A stretch of DNA of 64,000 nucleotides from Gautieria morchelliformis (GCA_015179125.1 WHVA01000141.1:165879-229878), one strand, 5' to 3'. Shown: positions 21,601 through 33,590, numbered from the stretch's first letter. Numbers and translations: made by a program. The notes: generated by a model not told the origin, from the letters alone.

Positions 21601-24600
21601 GTGTTCGGAGTACTGCTTTGCCCTAATTTCAACAAGGCATGGGCAAGCAACGAAGTTGCTCAACACGCTGCAACAAATAATCTCTGGGTGTCCATTCAGG
21701 GCCAGGTCTACGATATCACGAACTTCCAGGGTGACCACAGCGACATACCAGCTGAGCCCGTCACCAGCGACGTATTGTTGCAGCTTGGCGGCCTCGATCT
21801 TACCCCTTACTTTCCCCCGCCTCTCGTATCCGCTTGCAGCGGGCTTGTCTCGGATCCCCGCCTGGCCCTCAGAGCAAAAAACGTCACTATTATATCCCCC
21901 AGGCTGTTCATACGTCAGGTGTTCAGCAGACAAATGTCGGTACGAAATTGGATCAATCAGATTGGTATACCAGTATTTTTCAGCCCAAGATCAATCAATA
22001 CCACAAAGGTCCACTTGTTTGGGATACAGGAATGATCAAGTCAGAGGCCGACAACGGTGACAGGTACGCGTCTGTCATCATCATGCTCGTGTTTCTTTGC
22101 TGATAATGTTTTGCGACAGGGTCTGGGCCATTTGGAACCAGGGCATTTACGATCTCACAGACTACTTCAACTCCATCACCGTCTTCCAAGGCGACAATTC
22201 GTTCTCTTTTTTGAATTCCAATATTACCGATATTTTCAAGCAGCAGCCAGGTCAAGACATCTCCAGTCAATTGAATAGTGTTCTTGGTCAAATGGACAGC
22301 AACACCAGAAATATGAACACGGCCTGCCTCCAGCGTATGTTTTATCTGGGTGAGACTGATTTCAGGAAGGGCGCCAGGTGTCAGGTGCAGAATTATCTCC
22401 TCATCATCTTCTCCAGTTTGATTGTGGCTACAATCGCTGCCAAATGTATGTTCCCGTCTTTCATGTTACTGAGTTTTCTGCCTTCTTACCAAATCATTCG
22501 AACAGTCCTTGCCGCTCTCCAGCTAACCGGGAAGCGCTCACCCGAACTCCAAGATAAATTCATCATATGTCAGGTCCCTTGTTACACTGAAGGCGAAGAA
22601 TCAATCCGCCGCACGATTGATTCATTGGCTGCTCTCAGATATGATGACAAACGCAAGTTGATGTTCTTCATTTGTGATGGAAATATCATCGGTAGTGGCA
22701 ATGATCGCCCGACGCCTCGTATTGTACTCGACATCCTCGGCGTCGATCCCAAGCTGGATCCAGAGCCTTTGCTGTTCAAGTCTGTCGGCGAAGGGTCCAA
22801 GCAACTTAACTACGGAAAAGTCTACTCGGGCTTGTACGAGTTTGAAGGTCACGTGGTACCGTGAGTGTCATTGTCTTGACTTTGGTTTACTATTTCATTC
22901 ATATCCTCCAGGTATATGGTGGTCGTTAAAGTCGGAAAGCCCAGTGAACGCACAAAGCCTGGAAATCGTGGCAAACGTGATTCACAGATCTTGCTCATGC
23001 ACTATCTCAACCGTGTTCATTTCGATGCGCCTATGACGCCCCTGGAGCTTGAGATCTACCATCAGATGCGCAATGTAATCGGTATTGATCCAGCGTTTTA
23101 CGAGTACATTTTTATGGTGGACGCCGATACAGTGGGTTGTTACTCAACGGAGAGCTGAATTTATTACTTACACAAGTCCTTATAGACCGTAGAGCCTGAT
23201 TCTCTGAACCGTCTTGTAGCATGTTGCGCCGACGACTCCCGTATCATCGGTATCTGTGGAGAAACAAAGCTGGACAACGAACAGATGTCATGGTGGACGA
23301 TGATTCAGGTACGCCTAATTTTTATTGCGGGTCAGTGTACTTCAGTGTACGCTTACGCAATAACTGTCAGGTCTATGAGTACTATATTTCGCATCACCTT
23401 GCAAAGGCATTCGAGAGCTTGTTTGGCTCTGTTACCTGTCTCCCCGGTTGCTTCAGTCTGTATCGCATTCGGACAGCCGACAAGGGACGACCCATCATCA
23501 TTTCGAACCGCATCATCGACGAATACTCGGAGCCCAACGTCGACACCCTCCACAAGAAGAATCTGTTGTCGCTTGGGGAAGATCGTTTTCTGACGACGCT
23601 CATGATGAAACACTTCCCAACGTACAAGATGAAGTTCAGTCCGGATGCCGTCGCACATACCATTGCTCCCGATCGATGGAGTATCCTTCTGTCTCAGCGA
23701 CGGCGATGGATAAACTCGACAGTGCATAATCTTTGCGAGCTGGTATTTCTACCTGAACTTTGCGGTTTCTGTTGTTTCTCCATGCGATTTATCGTTTTCA
23801 TCGATCTGTTGGGAACGATCGTGAGTCTTATTCCTTATTTATAGGATTTTCATGCATCTGAAGTTTCCGTCTAAGATCCTGCCTGCTACCGCTGTTTACG
23901 TGAGTCTTTCCTGAGGCACACAACGAAATTCCTGAACTAATTGCGCTATTAGTTGGTATACCTCATTATCATAGTAGCCACAGGCCAGGCACCCATCCCA
24001 ATCATTTCATTGATTCTGATTGGCGCCGTGTACGGTCTTCAGGTATGACATATGCCATATATCCAGCCACACCTATTCACCCTACTCTGCAGGCGTTAAT
24101 CTTCATTCTGAAGAGGGAGTTCATGTTGGTGGGCTGGATGGTAATTTATCTCTTGTCGTATGTATCATCTCTCGTATCCTTTTGCAAACTTAACGTACTG
24201 ATCATTCACGTGTCACAGTTACCCGATCTATAGCTTCTTCCTCCCGATTTATTCCTTCTGGTCCATGGATGACTTCAGTTGGGGTAATACTCGTCTGGTC
24301 ATCGGCGAAGGCAATAGCAAGAAGGTTATGATCACTGACGACGAGAAATTCGATGACTCGATGATTCCTCTTAAGAAGTTCAGCGAGTATGAAGCTGAAG
24401 CCTGGGAGACTGGCTCTGTTCGGTCTGGCCATACCGGTTTCAGTCAGCCTAGCGGCCAGCGGTCGATGCATACCCATCAGCCTCCGATGCCTCGTTCTGA
24501 ATCTCCGCGAAGTTACGCCCAGGCCTCTCAGTCTGGGGATTTCTACCGCGATACCAACGTGACGTTCAACAACTCGTCTAATCCGAACCTGCGGCTCGGG

Positions 24601-25206
24601 CCAAATCAGCCGAGCAACGTCTCTATGTCTCAATACGGAGGCGCTCCTCCAGCACTCCCTCAGCAGCAGTTTGGCACGCCACAGATGCCTTTTCTACCGA
24701 TGGGCGCAGGGCCAGGTTCAGTTCATGGGTCAGAGTATGGTGGGGTTCCTCAAATGGGCTTCCCGAACACCGCCAGCATGTATGGAATGGGCATGCCAAT
24801 GGATCCAAGAAACACTGTCATGTCGAATCTCAACATGTTTGGTGGAGGCGGGTCGGGTAGTTTCAGTGGGGCACCACCATCTGCGATGCCCAATATCAAC
24901 ATGGGCCAGCAGCGGATGTCCACGTTCTCGATGGCGACATCTTTCAGTCCCTTTGCGAGCCCTAGTCAAAGCACAGACCCTACGGACGAGGAGCTATTGG
25001 GTGTTCTGAGGCACTACCTCAGCACGCAAGATCTGATGACTGTAACAAAGAAGTAAGTAGTTGGTTCCCCCAGATCGTACTCTGGCTGAACGATGTGCCA
25101 CAGAACCGCTCGCGAGGCCGTGATGGCCCGTTTCCCCAATGCGGACTTGACATCCCGCAAGGACTTCCTGAATCAATCCATAGATAGCATCTTGTCTGAA
25201 AGTTAG
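18653..25206 (+). CDS. Chitin synthase with myosin-like motor head, cytochrome b5-like segment and DEK C-terminal domain
   Basis: Roughly 1960 residues over about a dozen exons (exon 1 18653-19014, exon 2 from 19065, last exon ends 25206). The head holds a P-loop GITGSGKS (motor consensus GESGAGKT) and long motor-like regions. A membrane segment and a cytochrome b5-like stretch ([14 protein letters not shown]) follow. The catalytic part has [10 protein letters not shown], the VDADT aspartates, [15 protein letters not shown] and QRRRW, all hallmarks of processive family-2 glycosyltransferases making chitin from UDP-GlcNAc at the plasma membrane. C-terminal membrane helices lie in small exons (23.8-24.3 kb), then a Gln/Pro/Met-rich linker and a DEK_C-like end ([20 protein letters not shown]). 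This is the class V/VII architecture. Within exon 2 the frame changes at a five-C run (21895-21899): one extra C would join KNVTII to [11 protein letters not shown]. Everything else is intact, so a base-call error or a missed intron is more likely than real inactivation. Confidence 0.9.
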
Positions 25207-25911
25207 ATCGAACACTCTTTGTCGCGCTGTCCCTCCAGACGTCTAACGCTCTTTATCTTTCCTGCGGACTATTCGGCTTTTCGTAACATCCCACATCGCA
25301 CCTCTTTTGCATGTCACGGACCAAGGATTCTCTTTGCCTGACCAGTGTAATCCATTCATCATATTCATACCATATGGACAGCTACTTACTTTAACGTCGC
25401 TGAGGAGTCTCAGTTGACCGATACTACTATCAATAGAATGAGCTGTTAAATAACTTATATACAGGTACAGTAGTACCATCTTTCGCGTCTCTGCACCCGT
25501 TTAGATTTTTATTCTAAGGAGGGCGCTTCTTATGTCTGCTATCCTAGGGTATCTGCCCCTAGGAAGGTCCTGCCTCTCTGTGCTGTGAGCGATCCGTGTG
25601 GCACGTACACCTTTGGTCACGTTCAATGGCCCAAGACAGGTCGACGCATAAGCTAAGCCACCTTTTGAGTTACTTTATAATAACACAATCACCCGAGCTC
25701 ATCTCTTCACAGCAAGCGACGTCGGTCATGCACGGCGGGCAATCCCGAATGGACGCTGCCGGCTGCGCCACGAGCAACATCGGAACCAATACACAGGGTT
25801 ACTAATCTCGGCCAAGACCGGACAAATTTACACGGGTAGACCATCTTGTCTATAAAGTCCCATCATCGTATCGATGGTCGATGGCAACCCAGACCTGCAC
25901 GCTCATCTACA
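25207..25911. other. Convergent intergenic region
   Basis: 3' UTR of the chitin synthase and of the minus-strand zinc-finger gene. No other supported feature. Confidence 0.35.
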
Positions 25912-27382
25912 TCAGATGGCATGGAGAATCCTCCACACCGCTCCCTCATACATACTTCGAAAGACCTCCTGGTCATATCGGACCAGCTCCGCCATCAGCT
26001 CATGAGCCACCTGCTTTGCTACTTCATAGCTCGGAGGTGGTATGCCTGGCCCGGCGCTGCAGGTTGTTAGGTGGTCAGCAAGGCCCTCTGGCCTATAGTA
26101 GGAGGCTCGCTTCCGGCACCGGGAGTGTGGGCAGGGTGTCCTGAATCTGCTGGCAACCAGCATTCTCGCCTCGGTGTTGATGATGGTCGCATGGGACATC
26201 TCCATCTCTCCTCCCTCTATCCTTACTATCTCCCGCATCGCATGCAAGAGCCAATGCTTTGCGAGGCTTCCTCCAGTGCTCTGAGTGACGCCGCAGAGCA
26301 CTCCTTCCGGAGAAAGATAGTTGCACTGGGTGCCAGCATTGGCAATCATGTTGATTGGGCTGAGCAGCCGGTCAGGCCGAACGCGACGGCGTGGTGGCCT
26401 CGAGCGCACGGTGGTTTGCCGTGCCGGATGACGTCTGGGGCTCGGATCCGACTGCGCCAGGGCAGCAGTCCCGGCCGAGGAAATACACGTGGTATTCCAC
26501 GTATTTCCACCGTCGTGATTTGTGTTTAGTCGTAGTTGGAGGTTGATCTGCCAGGGCCGTCAATGTAGTCAATTTTAAACCCACTCTCCATGACTGCCAC
26601 CATGTACTCACTGGTATGCCTCCTCATCTACGATGTGCGCAGGTCCTTGGTCCGTCTGATACGGCCGATAGGCTGTTCCGGCCTCGTTGCTACCAGGCAG
26701 ATGTGCCGCTAGCCGAGGTATGTCAGCCTTTATCTCTCTGAGTACAGCGACAAGACTACGTACAGTTGATTGCATAAGGCATATATGTGTGCACCGGAAC
26801 ATTGGGCTCAGTCATCAACTCCTCATATTGGTGAACGGCTCCTCGGGCAGAGATGGCTGTTTCGACCGCACCATAATTGAGGGGGTCGCAGTATAACTGC
26901 CCTCCAACAAGATGCGTCTGACACGCATGACTGGAAATAGGCATGTTCTGTTGGGTAGGCTGCTGACATATGTAAACGACGCGTACCATTGTTGCTCTGT
27001 GGGTAGCAGCTGGGTATCCCGCGCCAACACCGTGGGGGAAGGTTGCGCCCCGCTATGTGACCCTTGCTCGAAGGCATCCTTGAATGGCCAGGGCGGTAGG
27101 TCATCTTGGTTGCCTGTCGGTAACAACACCTGGCCTGAAACGTTGGATGCCTCGTAGTAATCGGGTGCGGTGTTGTCCGCCGCACTGGTGCTTGCTTCCT
27201 GCAAGGGAAACAGCCCAATTTCATCCAGTTCGCCCGGGAAGGGCGCGTAGTATGCGTAGGATGGGTCGCTGTACACAGACCAGCCGGACTAGTTAGTATC
27301 TGTAGAAAGTAACTTGACATAAAGGAAAATACATATACTTCTCCACAAAGGGCTGACCACACTCTTGGTGGAAAGCAGACAT
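25912..27382 (-). CDS. Putative zinc-finger protein with two atypical fingers
   Basis: The start is the ATG at 27382 (MSAFHQECGQPFVEK), followed by an intron ending at TAG near 27290 and an acidic, aromatic region (SDPSYAYYAPFPGELDE, then DLPPWPFKDAFEQG). The last exon encodes CNYLSPEGVLCGVTQ with two histidines after it (AKHWLLHAM), and CPHSRCRKRASYYRPEG with HLTTC after it, i.e. a C-x8-C...H-x3-H and a C-x4-C...H-x3-C arrangement. These look like tandem C2H2/C2HC-type zinc-binding modules of a kind seen in small Agaricomycete proteins. The central exons (26400-26830) are not resolved: two frames compete. Function unknown; possible regulator. Confidence 0.45.
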
Positions 27383-28185
27383 GGTTGGAAAGGTAGTAGA
27401 AAACGAACTTATAGTTATATATTATCGCAAATGCATTGGTTACATGTGACGCTGTCAACCTTATCGATTCCTTTGTTCGATCGGACTTAAGCGGGCTGAT
27501 TGACGCGCGACGGCGCTAAATGTTTTACACCCGATTAGCCTTAAGCTCATGAGCCATGTACCAGCATATATATTTAGGGGATAAGGACGACTAGATGTAC
27601 GGCCGCGGTTGCTCCAGAAAGAAAGCAGAGATGGTTGCTAAGCTATTGCACAATACGCGGAGAAATCTCGGCAAAAGGTGTCGGATTTCAAATTCTCACA
27701 TCCCAGTGCCCTTGGCGCTTGATTCAGTTGCGGGTAAGTACAGTCGCGGACAACCAAAATCCACCAACTTGGTAGCCAGTGACTGAGAGATTTGGGGGCT
27801 AATATGACTTCAGATTTGGACTTGGAAGGCAAAATACGTCGAAAAACACTCCTTTGGCATTCTTCCCACGAGCTTTTTGGCCGGCCAAATTTTTAGACCA
27901 AAAAAAAAAAAAATTTAACATATAAAGGGTCATTTATTCAGTGTCTGAGTATAATTGCATTGAGATGCATCATAGCACTGTATGAGACTGTACGATGGCC
28001 CTTTTGCTTTCTAACAGCCCATGCTGCTGCCTGCCCTGTCGGGCCAATCCGGTAAGCACTCATGAGCTGCCAGGCTCTGTTGATAAAATGTCAAGTGACA
28101 TCCACTGGGCAAGCATTGAGAGCAGCATACACTGCTTTTTTTGCATCATTGAAGGTGCTCTTGGTGTGGCTATTATGTGCAGTAG
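27383..28185. other. Intergenic, AT-rich, no supported gene
   Basis: A 13-base A run lies at 27901-27913. No homology to the downstream integrase is visible before about 28190, so this segment is the left boundary of the truncated Ty3 element. Confidence 0.4.
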
Positions 28186-29177
28186 CTAAGTCGATTGGCA
28201 TCGACTTCATGGGGCCCCTACCCAAATCTAATGACTGTGACTACCTAATGGTAGTCATTGACCGACTAACATCGCACGCCCACCTCGTCCCAACCACGAC
28301 GAGCGTGTCAGCCAAGGGAGTAGCCTGGCTGTTTCTGAAAGAAATCGTTCGACTCCATGGAGTCCCAGACTCCATCGTCTCGGATAGAGACTCGAAGTTC
28401 ATGTTGATCTTCTGGCGTGAACTACAGCAACTCATGGGGACTAAGCTCCTCATGTCAACTGCCTTCCATCCCCAAACGGATGGAGTGACTGAGCACGCAA
28501 ACCGCTCGATCGGACAGATATTGCGCGCAGTCATCAGGGACGATCAGAAGGCTTGGGCATTGAAATGCCCAATGGTTGAGGTCGCCCTCAACAGCAATGT
28601 CAGTGCAACCACAGGGTGCGCGCCCTTCGAGCTGAACCATGGCTATATGCCGCAGATAGATCTCCCCATAGCCGCGGACACCCCGTTTAAGGGGTTAACC
28701 CGGTTCGCATATCAGGCAAGATGGAACCTGATGGCGGCACACAATGCAATCATTGAGCATTGGGTGACGCAAACGTTTCATGCAAACAAGAAACATATGG
28801 CGAGCGACATGTATGTGGCCAACGACTGCATCTACCTCTCGACCCAAAACCTATCTCTACTGAAAGGAAGAGCCAGAAAACTCGTTCCGCGGTACATTGG
28901 ACCATACCGCGTTGTTGAGGCACATAACGACGCCTCGACGGTGACCCTTGAGCTTCCTGACGAGCTGAAAAGCCGTCGCATATCACCGGTCTTCCATTCA
29001 AGCCTCGTACGATGATACGAGGCTAACAACAACGAATTGTTCCTCGTCGTGAGGCCAAGTCATTCTATGGCTTTGGAGCAAATGACGACGAGGAGTGGCT
29101 CATCGACTATATTATTGCACATTGATGGATAAACTCGACAGACCTGGAGTTCCAGGTCCGCTGGACCCTAGGCGACG
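28186..29177 (+). pseudogene. Ty3/gypsy integrase and chromodomain, truncated element
   Basis: A frame from about 28190 to 29013 encodes an rve integrase core: SIGIDFMGPLP (first Asp), IVSDRDSKF (second Asp), and PQTDGVTEHANRS (Glu). Then comes the post-core region LVPRYIGPYRVVEA and PVFHSSLVR. A frame change near 29015-29065 is followed by DDEEWLIDYIIAH, a TGA (29123-29125) and WINSTDLEFQVRWTLGD, the chromodomain that targets such elements to chromatin. Protease, reverse transcriptase and RNase H are absent on the left, and the chromodomain is cut at 29177 by an unrelated LTR piece. The catalytic triad itself looks intact. The TGA sits where CGA (Arg) is expected. Confidence 0.85.
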
Positions 29178-29194
29178 TGACATAGGAACCCATG

Positions 29195-29504
29195 TGTCAG
29201 GGGACACCCTGTTTTCCATTTCCAGTTCCGACACCACACCCAGTTCCGACTCCATTTCCGACTCTGGTTCCGGTTCGATTCCATCTCTGCCTCCGCTTTC
29301 GGAAATGATTCGCTTCTGGGAGAACTTCCACCAATTCTGTTTGCCTTGCCAGTTCCGCTCCAATTTCCGACTTCCACTCTCGGAACAGTGTCGGAAATCA
29401 AGCGACTCGCGTAATAGGTGGCATCAAGGGTCGATCAAGATGCAGGGTTGATGGCGGGTGCCAAGTGTTGTCCCTTGCTGCGCAGCGCAGTATAATACAC
29501 TGGA
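29195..29504 (+). repeat. Partial LTR of the 35.3-41.5 kb Ty3 family
   Basis: It begins TGTCAGGGGACACCCTG and follows the reverse complement of the LTRs at 35341-35803 and 41087-41549 with many substitutions, then stops after GCAGTATAATACAC, losing the last 150 or so bases. It is much more diverged than the two LTRs are from each other. Confidence 0.8.
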
Positions 29505-29945
29505 GGCATGGCAAAATTTCTCAAGTCAGGAAACCCCTTGAAAATTCTATGGAAATTCCACGTTTCTTGAGAGTTTCCTAGGATGGGAAATTTAGAGGAA
29601 ATTTAATGTTTTACAAGGGTTTCCAAAGTTCAGGAAATTGTATAAAAATTGTAAAAATATGGTCCAGGAAATCGTGAGGAAACTGAGTCCAGAAACTGAC
29701 AGTTTAACCATGATTTCCTGTCTAAAGAAATCATGAGTAAATTCTAAATTTCCTCAGAGTTTTTTGGTACAGGAAAATATTAGGAAATTCTGCAAATCTT
29801 GGCAGGAAATCTTGTGAAAATTTTATATTTCTCTATGATTTCCTGACTCTGGAAATTATAGTAAATATTCAGTTTCTAGGAGGAGGAAATTCACAATATC
29901 TCAAAGATTTCCTGAGGATTTCCTAGGTTGGGGAATTGTCTAGAA
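29505..29945. repeat. AT-rich stretch dense in GGAAAT/ATTTCC motifs
   Basis: About 440 bases contain more than fifteen copies of AGGAAAT, GGAAATT or their complements TTTCCT/ATTTCC at irregular 20-40 base spacing, with no fixed period. No coding frame. Possibly an old degenerate tandem repeat. Confidence 0.5.
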
Positions 29946-29959
29946 ATTGGAATAGTGTG

Positions 29960-30017
29960 TTGACCATGCGCTGGACGGTGGGCTGGTACGGCGCTGCCAG
30001 TCGCTGGTACCCGGCGC
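29960..30017 (+). repeat. Left remnant of the 31-32 base GC-rich minisatellite
   Basis: Degenerate units such as TCGCTGGTACCCGGCGC match the arrays at 34745-35340 and 45627-46195. The array is interrupted by the foldback element and resumes at 30845. Confidence 0.65.
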
Positions 30018-30844
30018 TTATGGCGGTCGGTTTGCACAAATATTATCCCGCGCCCATGCCAAAGGGAAAAACTCCCGTTCACGTGGCATTATTTTGCACG
30101 CACGTGCAATTCACCGCAAAGTGTTGCTGGTGCTTTCTGGCACAGTCATGTGACCTGGCCTTGTCTTAAATCATAGTTTGCTAGCCTTTGAAGGCATGGA
30201 ATTTTATTTTTTTTGGCTAGTATGATGGATGGGTTCTGATTATCATTATTTTCAACATTCGAGTCGTCGATCGGTTGTAACTGCGCAGGATGAGTCACCT
30301 TTTCCCAGGCTGAGGTGCAGTGAACTGCGGAGGTCATGTGATGTGTCTACAACCACCCATGTTGTGTAAGTATTTCCTACGTTGAGTTTGTTTGGACATC
30401 TATTTGGCTTTCACTGTAACTCAGCGTGGGAAATACTTACACAACATGGGTGGTTGTAGATGCATCACATGACCTCCACAGTTCACTGCACCTCAGCCTG
30501 GGAAAGGGTGACTCATCCTGTGGAGTTACAACCGATCGACGACTTGAATGTTGAAAATAATGATGATCAGAGTCTTATGTAGGGCCAGAAAATCTACCTA
30601 GAATCATTTATAAGGGTCCCATCCATCATACTAACCAAAAAAAAAAAAAATTCCCTGCCTTCAAAGACTAGCAAATCATGATGTAAGAGGAGGGCAGGTC
30701 ACGTGACTGTGCCAGAAAGCCCCAGCACGCGTGGGAACACTTTGTGGTGAATTGCACGTGCGCGCAAAATGCAATGCCGCGCGAATGGGAATTTTTCCCT
30801 TTGGCGCGGAGTCGGGATAATATTTGTGCACACCGACCGCCGTA
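30018..30844. mobile_element. Foldback (long palindromic) element, 827 bases, probable target duplication GGCGC
   Basis: The left arm (30018-30386) is the near-perfect reverse complement of the right arm (30420-30844), with a 33-base spacer (30387-30419). Matching blocks include GTTGTGTAAGTATTTCC against GGAAATACTTACACAAC at the centre and TGGCGGTCGG against CCGACCGCC at the tips. The right arm carries about 50 extra bases near 30570-30620. GGCGC is found on both sides (30013-30017 and 30845-30849), fitting a 5-base target duplication. The arms hold A-runs and no transposase. It sits inside a minisatellite array. Confidence 0.8.
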
Positions 30845-30992
30845 GGCGCTGTCAGCGCAGCGTGCGCTGGTGCACGTTGCTGTCAGCGCAGGCTTGCGCT
30901 GGTACTGGCGCTGTTAGCCAGCATGCACTGGTGCACGTCGCTGTCAGCACACGTGTGTGCTGGTACCCGGCGCTGTCAGCGCAGGCACTGCA
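30845..30992 (+). repeat. Right remnant of the 31-32 base minisatellite
   Basis: About four to five units built on GCGCTGGTGCACGT, GCTGTCAGCGCAG and GCTGGTACCCGGCGCTGTC. Same family as the arms of the 34.5-46.5 kb structure. Confidence 0.85.
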
Positions 30993-31600
30993 GTAACTCG
31001 GAGCACTTTTATAAGTACATTACGCACCAAATTTTCAGTTCCCAAGTTACTGATAATAAGTAACCGGGGAGCGGATTTTTGACGCTTCCTCTCGATAAGC
31101 TGCGTACCGAAATCTAGTAGCTAGAATGTCCGCTTTCAGCGTCCTAGAACACTGGTTTTCCGCTCCTAAGTTACTTATAAATAGTACTCTAGAACACAAT
31201 AAAACAGTACTTTCTATTACTGAAAAAGCACTTAGAGATACGTTGATTGAAAGCTAGTGTGAACAATGAAATGGACACATGCAGTTACAAACCATCATAG
31301 AAGAGACGAGAGCTGATGGCCGGTAGAGACAGGTGCGAGAGGGAAGTGATATATTGGGAGAGTGAGAGCAGCGAGGGAACATATTGCGAGAGCGAGAGCT
31401 TGAGTGTAAGTGCAAGATCGAGTTTGAGCACAAGCAGAGCGAGGGCAGGAGCAGTCTATTGTGGGAGTGAGGGCAGCTGAGGGGACATATTGTGAGAGCT
31501 GGTGCGGCTTGCGCAAGAACATGGGTCTATCTGTATTTTACGTAGTCAGTGTGGGGCAGATACAATGCAAAATGGCATACGCAGGTACCAAGTAATAGAA
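30993..31600. other. No supported gene; purine-rich repeats
   Basis: 31320-31510 is rich in GAGAGCGAG-type runs with a duplicated phrase (GAACATATTGCGAGAG and GGACATATTGTGAGAG). 31020-31200 resembles the sequence next to the minisatellite at 34600-34740 (short AGTACT/GCACT motifs). Confidence 0.4.
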
Positions 31601-33590
31601 GAGGGGGGAGGGTTCGAGAGCATCATGGGTTGGCACCATGAGCTCTAGCAGACGGGATCGACTGTGTCTCCATCAGCATAGCGCAACGGCATCGAATACA
31701 CTTACTTACCTTGCACTGGGACTTCCTGGCTCCATCGCGGTGGCTGCAGATGTAGATGGTGCCGGTGGAACCACCTGTGCGATATCAGCATAGTTTGACA
31801 TCTGGGAGCATAATAATAGGCATACCTTTACTTCTATGGTCTTCTTTGGACTGAATCGACCGTTTTATAGCGTTTGGACTATATATAAATGTATCAAAAT
31901 ATGTAATCGAAGGAATGACAGACTGACCGGGCCAGCACCATCCTCAACACTGTCTTCGATGATTTTCCTCTTGGCTTTCTTGATAGAGTTTGTTACACTC
32001 TTCTTTGAGACATTGACGGCAGAAGGGACAGGGAGAGGTGCTTGCTTCTGTTTACCTTTCGTTTTTTTAACCCCTAGGGTCTCGAGATTGAGATTGATGT
32101 CGTGGTTGTCAGGTGATTTGTAGTTAGGCTTGGGGCGGACTGTTTTCTTGGATTTCGAAGGCTTGTCCTTATAGAATGGATCTCGTTAAAAGAATATACA
32201 CCGCCTATCGATGAAATCACCTGGGAGGTATTGTGACCCGATTTCCCCTTGGTGGTGTTGTCCTTCGATGGAGCCTGTGAAGTAAGAATGCAACGTGGTT
32301 AGATCACAGTGAGATGAGTAGCAGTGAATACATACTTTGACAGTAGGCTGGCGTTGCTTCGCCACCTTTGGAGTGCGTTTACCTATGCCATCTTGTGACA
32401 CAACCTCCACAATCGTATGAGCCTTCTTCTTCGTCTTGGATTTGGAACTGGATACAGGCATGGTAACACTGGTGGTCAAGGTGATTTCAGTGGCGTTCCC
32501 AGATGTAGGCTCTTCATGGGACACTCGTTTGTCATTGCACTTCTTCGCTTGCCGTGATTGCTCAACCGTATTCTTGAGATACTGTTGGGTAAGCGCATAA
32601 ATTGGCCAGGTGTTGTTGAAGTGCCTGAGCACAGGGTGGACTCGCAACACCTGGTTTATATACATCACATCAATCCCGAGGTGACTACTTATACATAGAT
32701 AAGGACTTACATTCTCATCCACAAGCATTTGATGGCGGCGTTGTTGCTTGCGCATGCATTGATGTATATGGAGATATTTATTGGCGAACTCACGAACAGA
32801 ACGCTAGAAGAACAAATCATTATATTTATATTTGTACCTCAATTATAACTCACCGAGATGTCCCTGTACCAATTTGCATTCGCTGAAGTTTCAGCCCCAA
32901 GTGCCATCATTTCACGAATATTGTAGTCACGGCCACCGGTGCCGCCGGTTTCGTAATTTCTCAATGTGCCCTGTGCTATTCTCAAGTTCCAGCAGGGTGA
33001 AGTTGGCATGCTGCTCCATGCGTGCCTTCTCATTTTTCGGTGGCTGGTCATCATTGATGTGGTTGCTGTTGTCATCGCTGCTGCTGCGATCATCATTATC
33101 ATCTTCATCATCCTCAGATTCTGAGTCATCGCTATTGCTACGGGCACTGTCATTTCCATGATCAGGGCTGGCAACGTCACCTGGGTGAATAAATGACGGC
33201 TCTTCGTCCTTAGACATGTCCCCAGAATTGCTGTCAATATCCATGGACTCAGGTTGATGGCTGTGTTCTGGGTCATAGCTAGTGGGAGGGAGGGGGTGTA
33301 AGTTCAGATCTGCCTGAGTCGCTGTCTTCAGGGTCGTTGTCCACAGGAGGAGAAGTGGCGGCTATGACATAGCATCAATATCAGTGCATTACATGTGAGT
33401 CGTATTCACTTGAAATGAGACATACCATTAGGAATTGAATGAAACACTGTCTTGGGGTCCAATCCTTCAGATATCATCTGTTCGATGAGCCCTTTGGCAC
33501 ATGCGTGTAAGGGTGTTGAGCGGGGATTGATCGCGCGATAACATCACAAATATGAGACTCACTTTGCATTTTCCTCGTGGCACGCTCCAT
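31601..33590 (-). CDS. Hypothetical acidic/lysine-rich protein, multi-exon
   Basis: The putative start is the ATG at 33590 (MERATRKMQ), followed by LIEQMISEGLDPKTVFHSI after an intron, then a Ser/Asp/Glu-rich segment around 33050-33200 (SDDSESEDDEDDNDDRSSSD). Next come REMMALGAETSANANWYRDI, RKQQRRHQMLVDEN, HPVLRHFNNTWPIYALTQQY and a Lys-rich end (SKSKTKKKAHTIVEVV, IKKAKRKIIEDSVEDG). I do not recognise a named domain. The composition suggests a nuclear protein. Two joins, at a C run near 33290 and a short A run near 32958, need a one-base change or an unseen intron to stay in frame. The 3' end is uncertain. It lies inside the transposon block and may be transposon-derived. Confidence 0.4.

Noticed and set aside
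21565-21933. Minus-strand ORF in the chitin synthase
   Set aside because: Shadow of the sense frame, which carries recognised motifs.
28062-28189. N-terminal extension of the Ty3 integrase ORF
   Set aside because: The sequence is open but shows no integrase zinc-binding motif; homology starts at about 28190.
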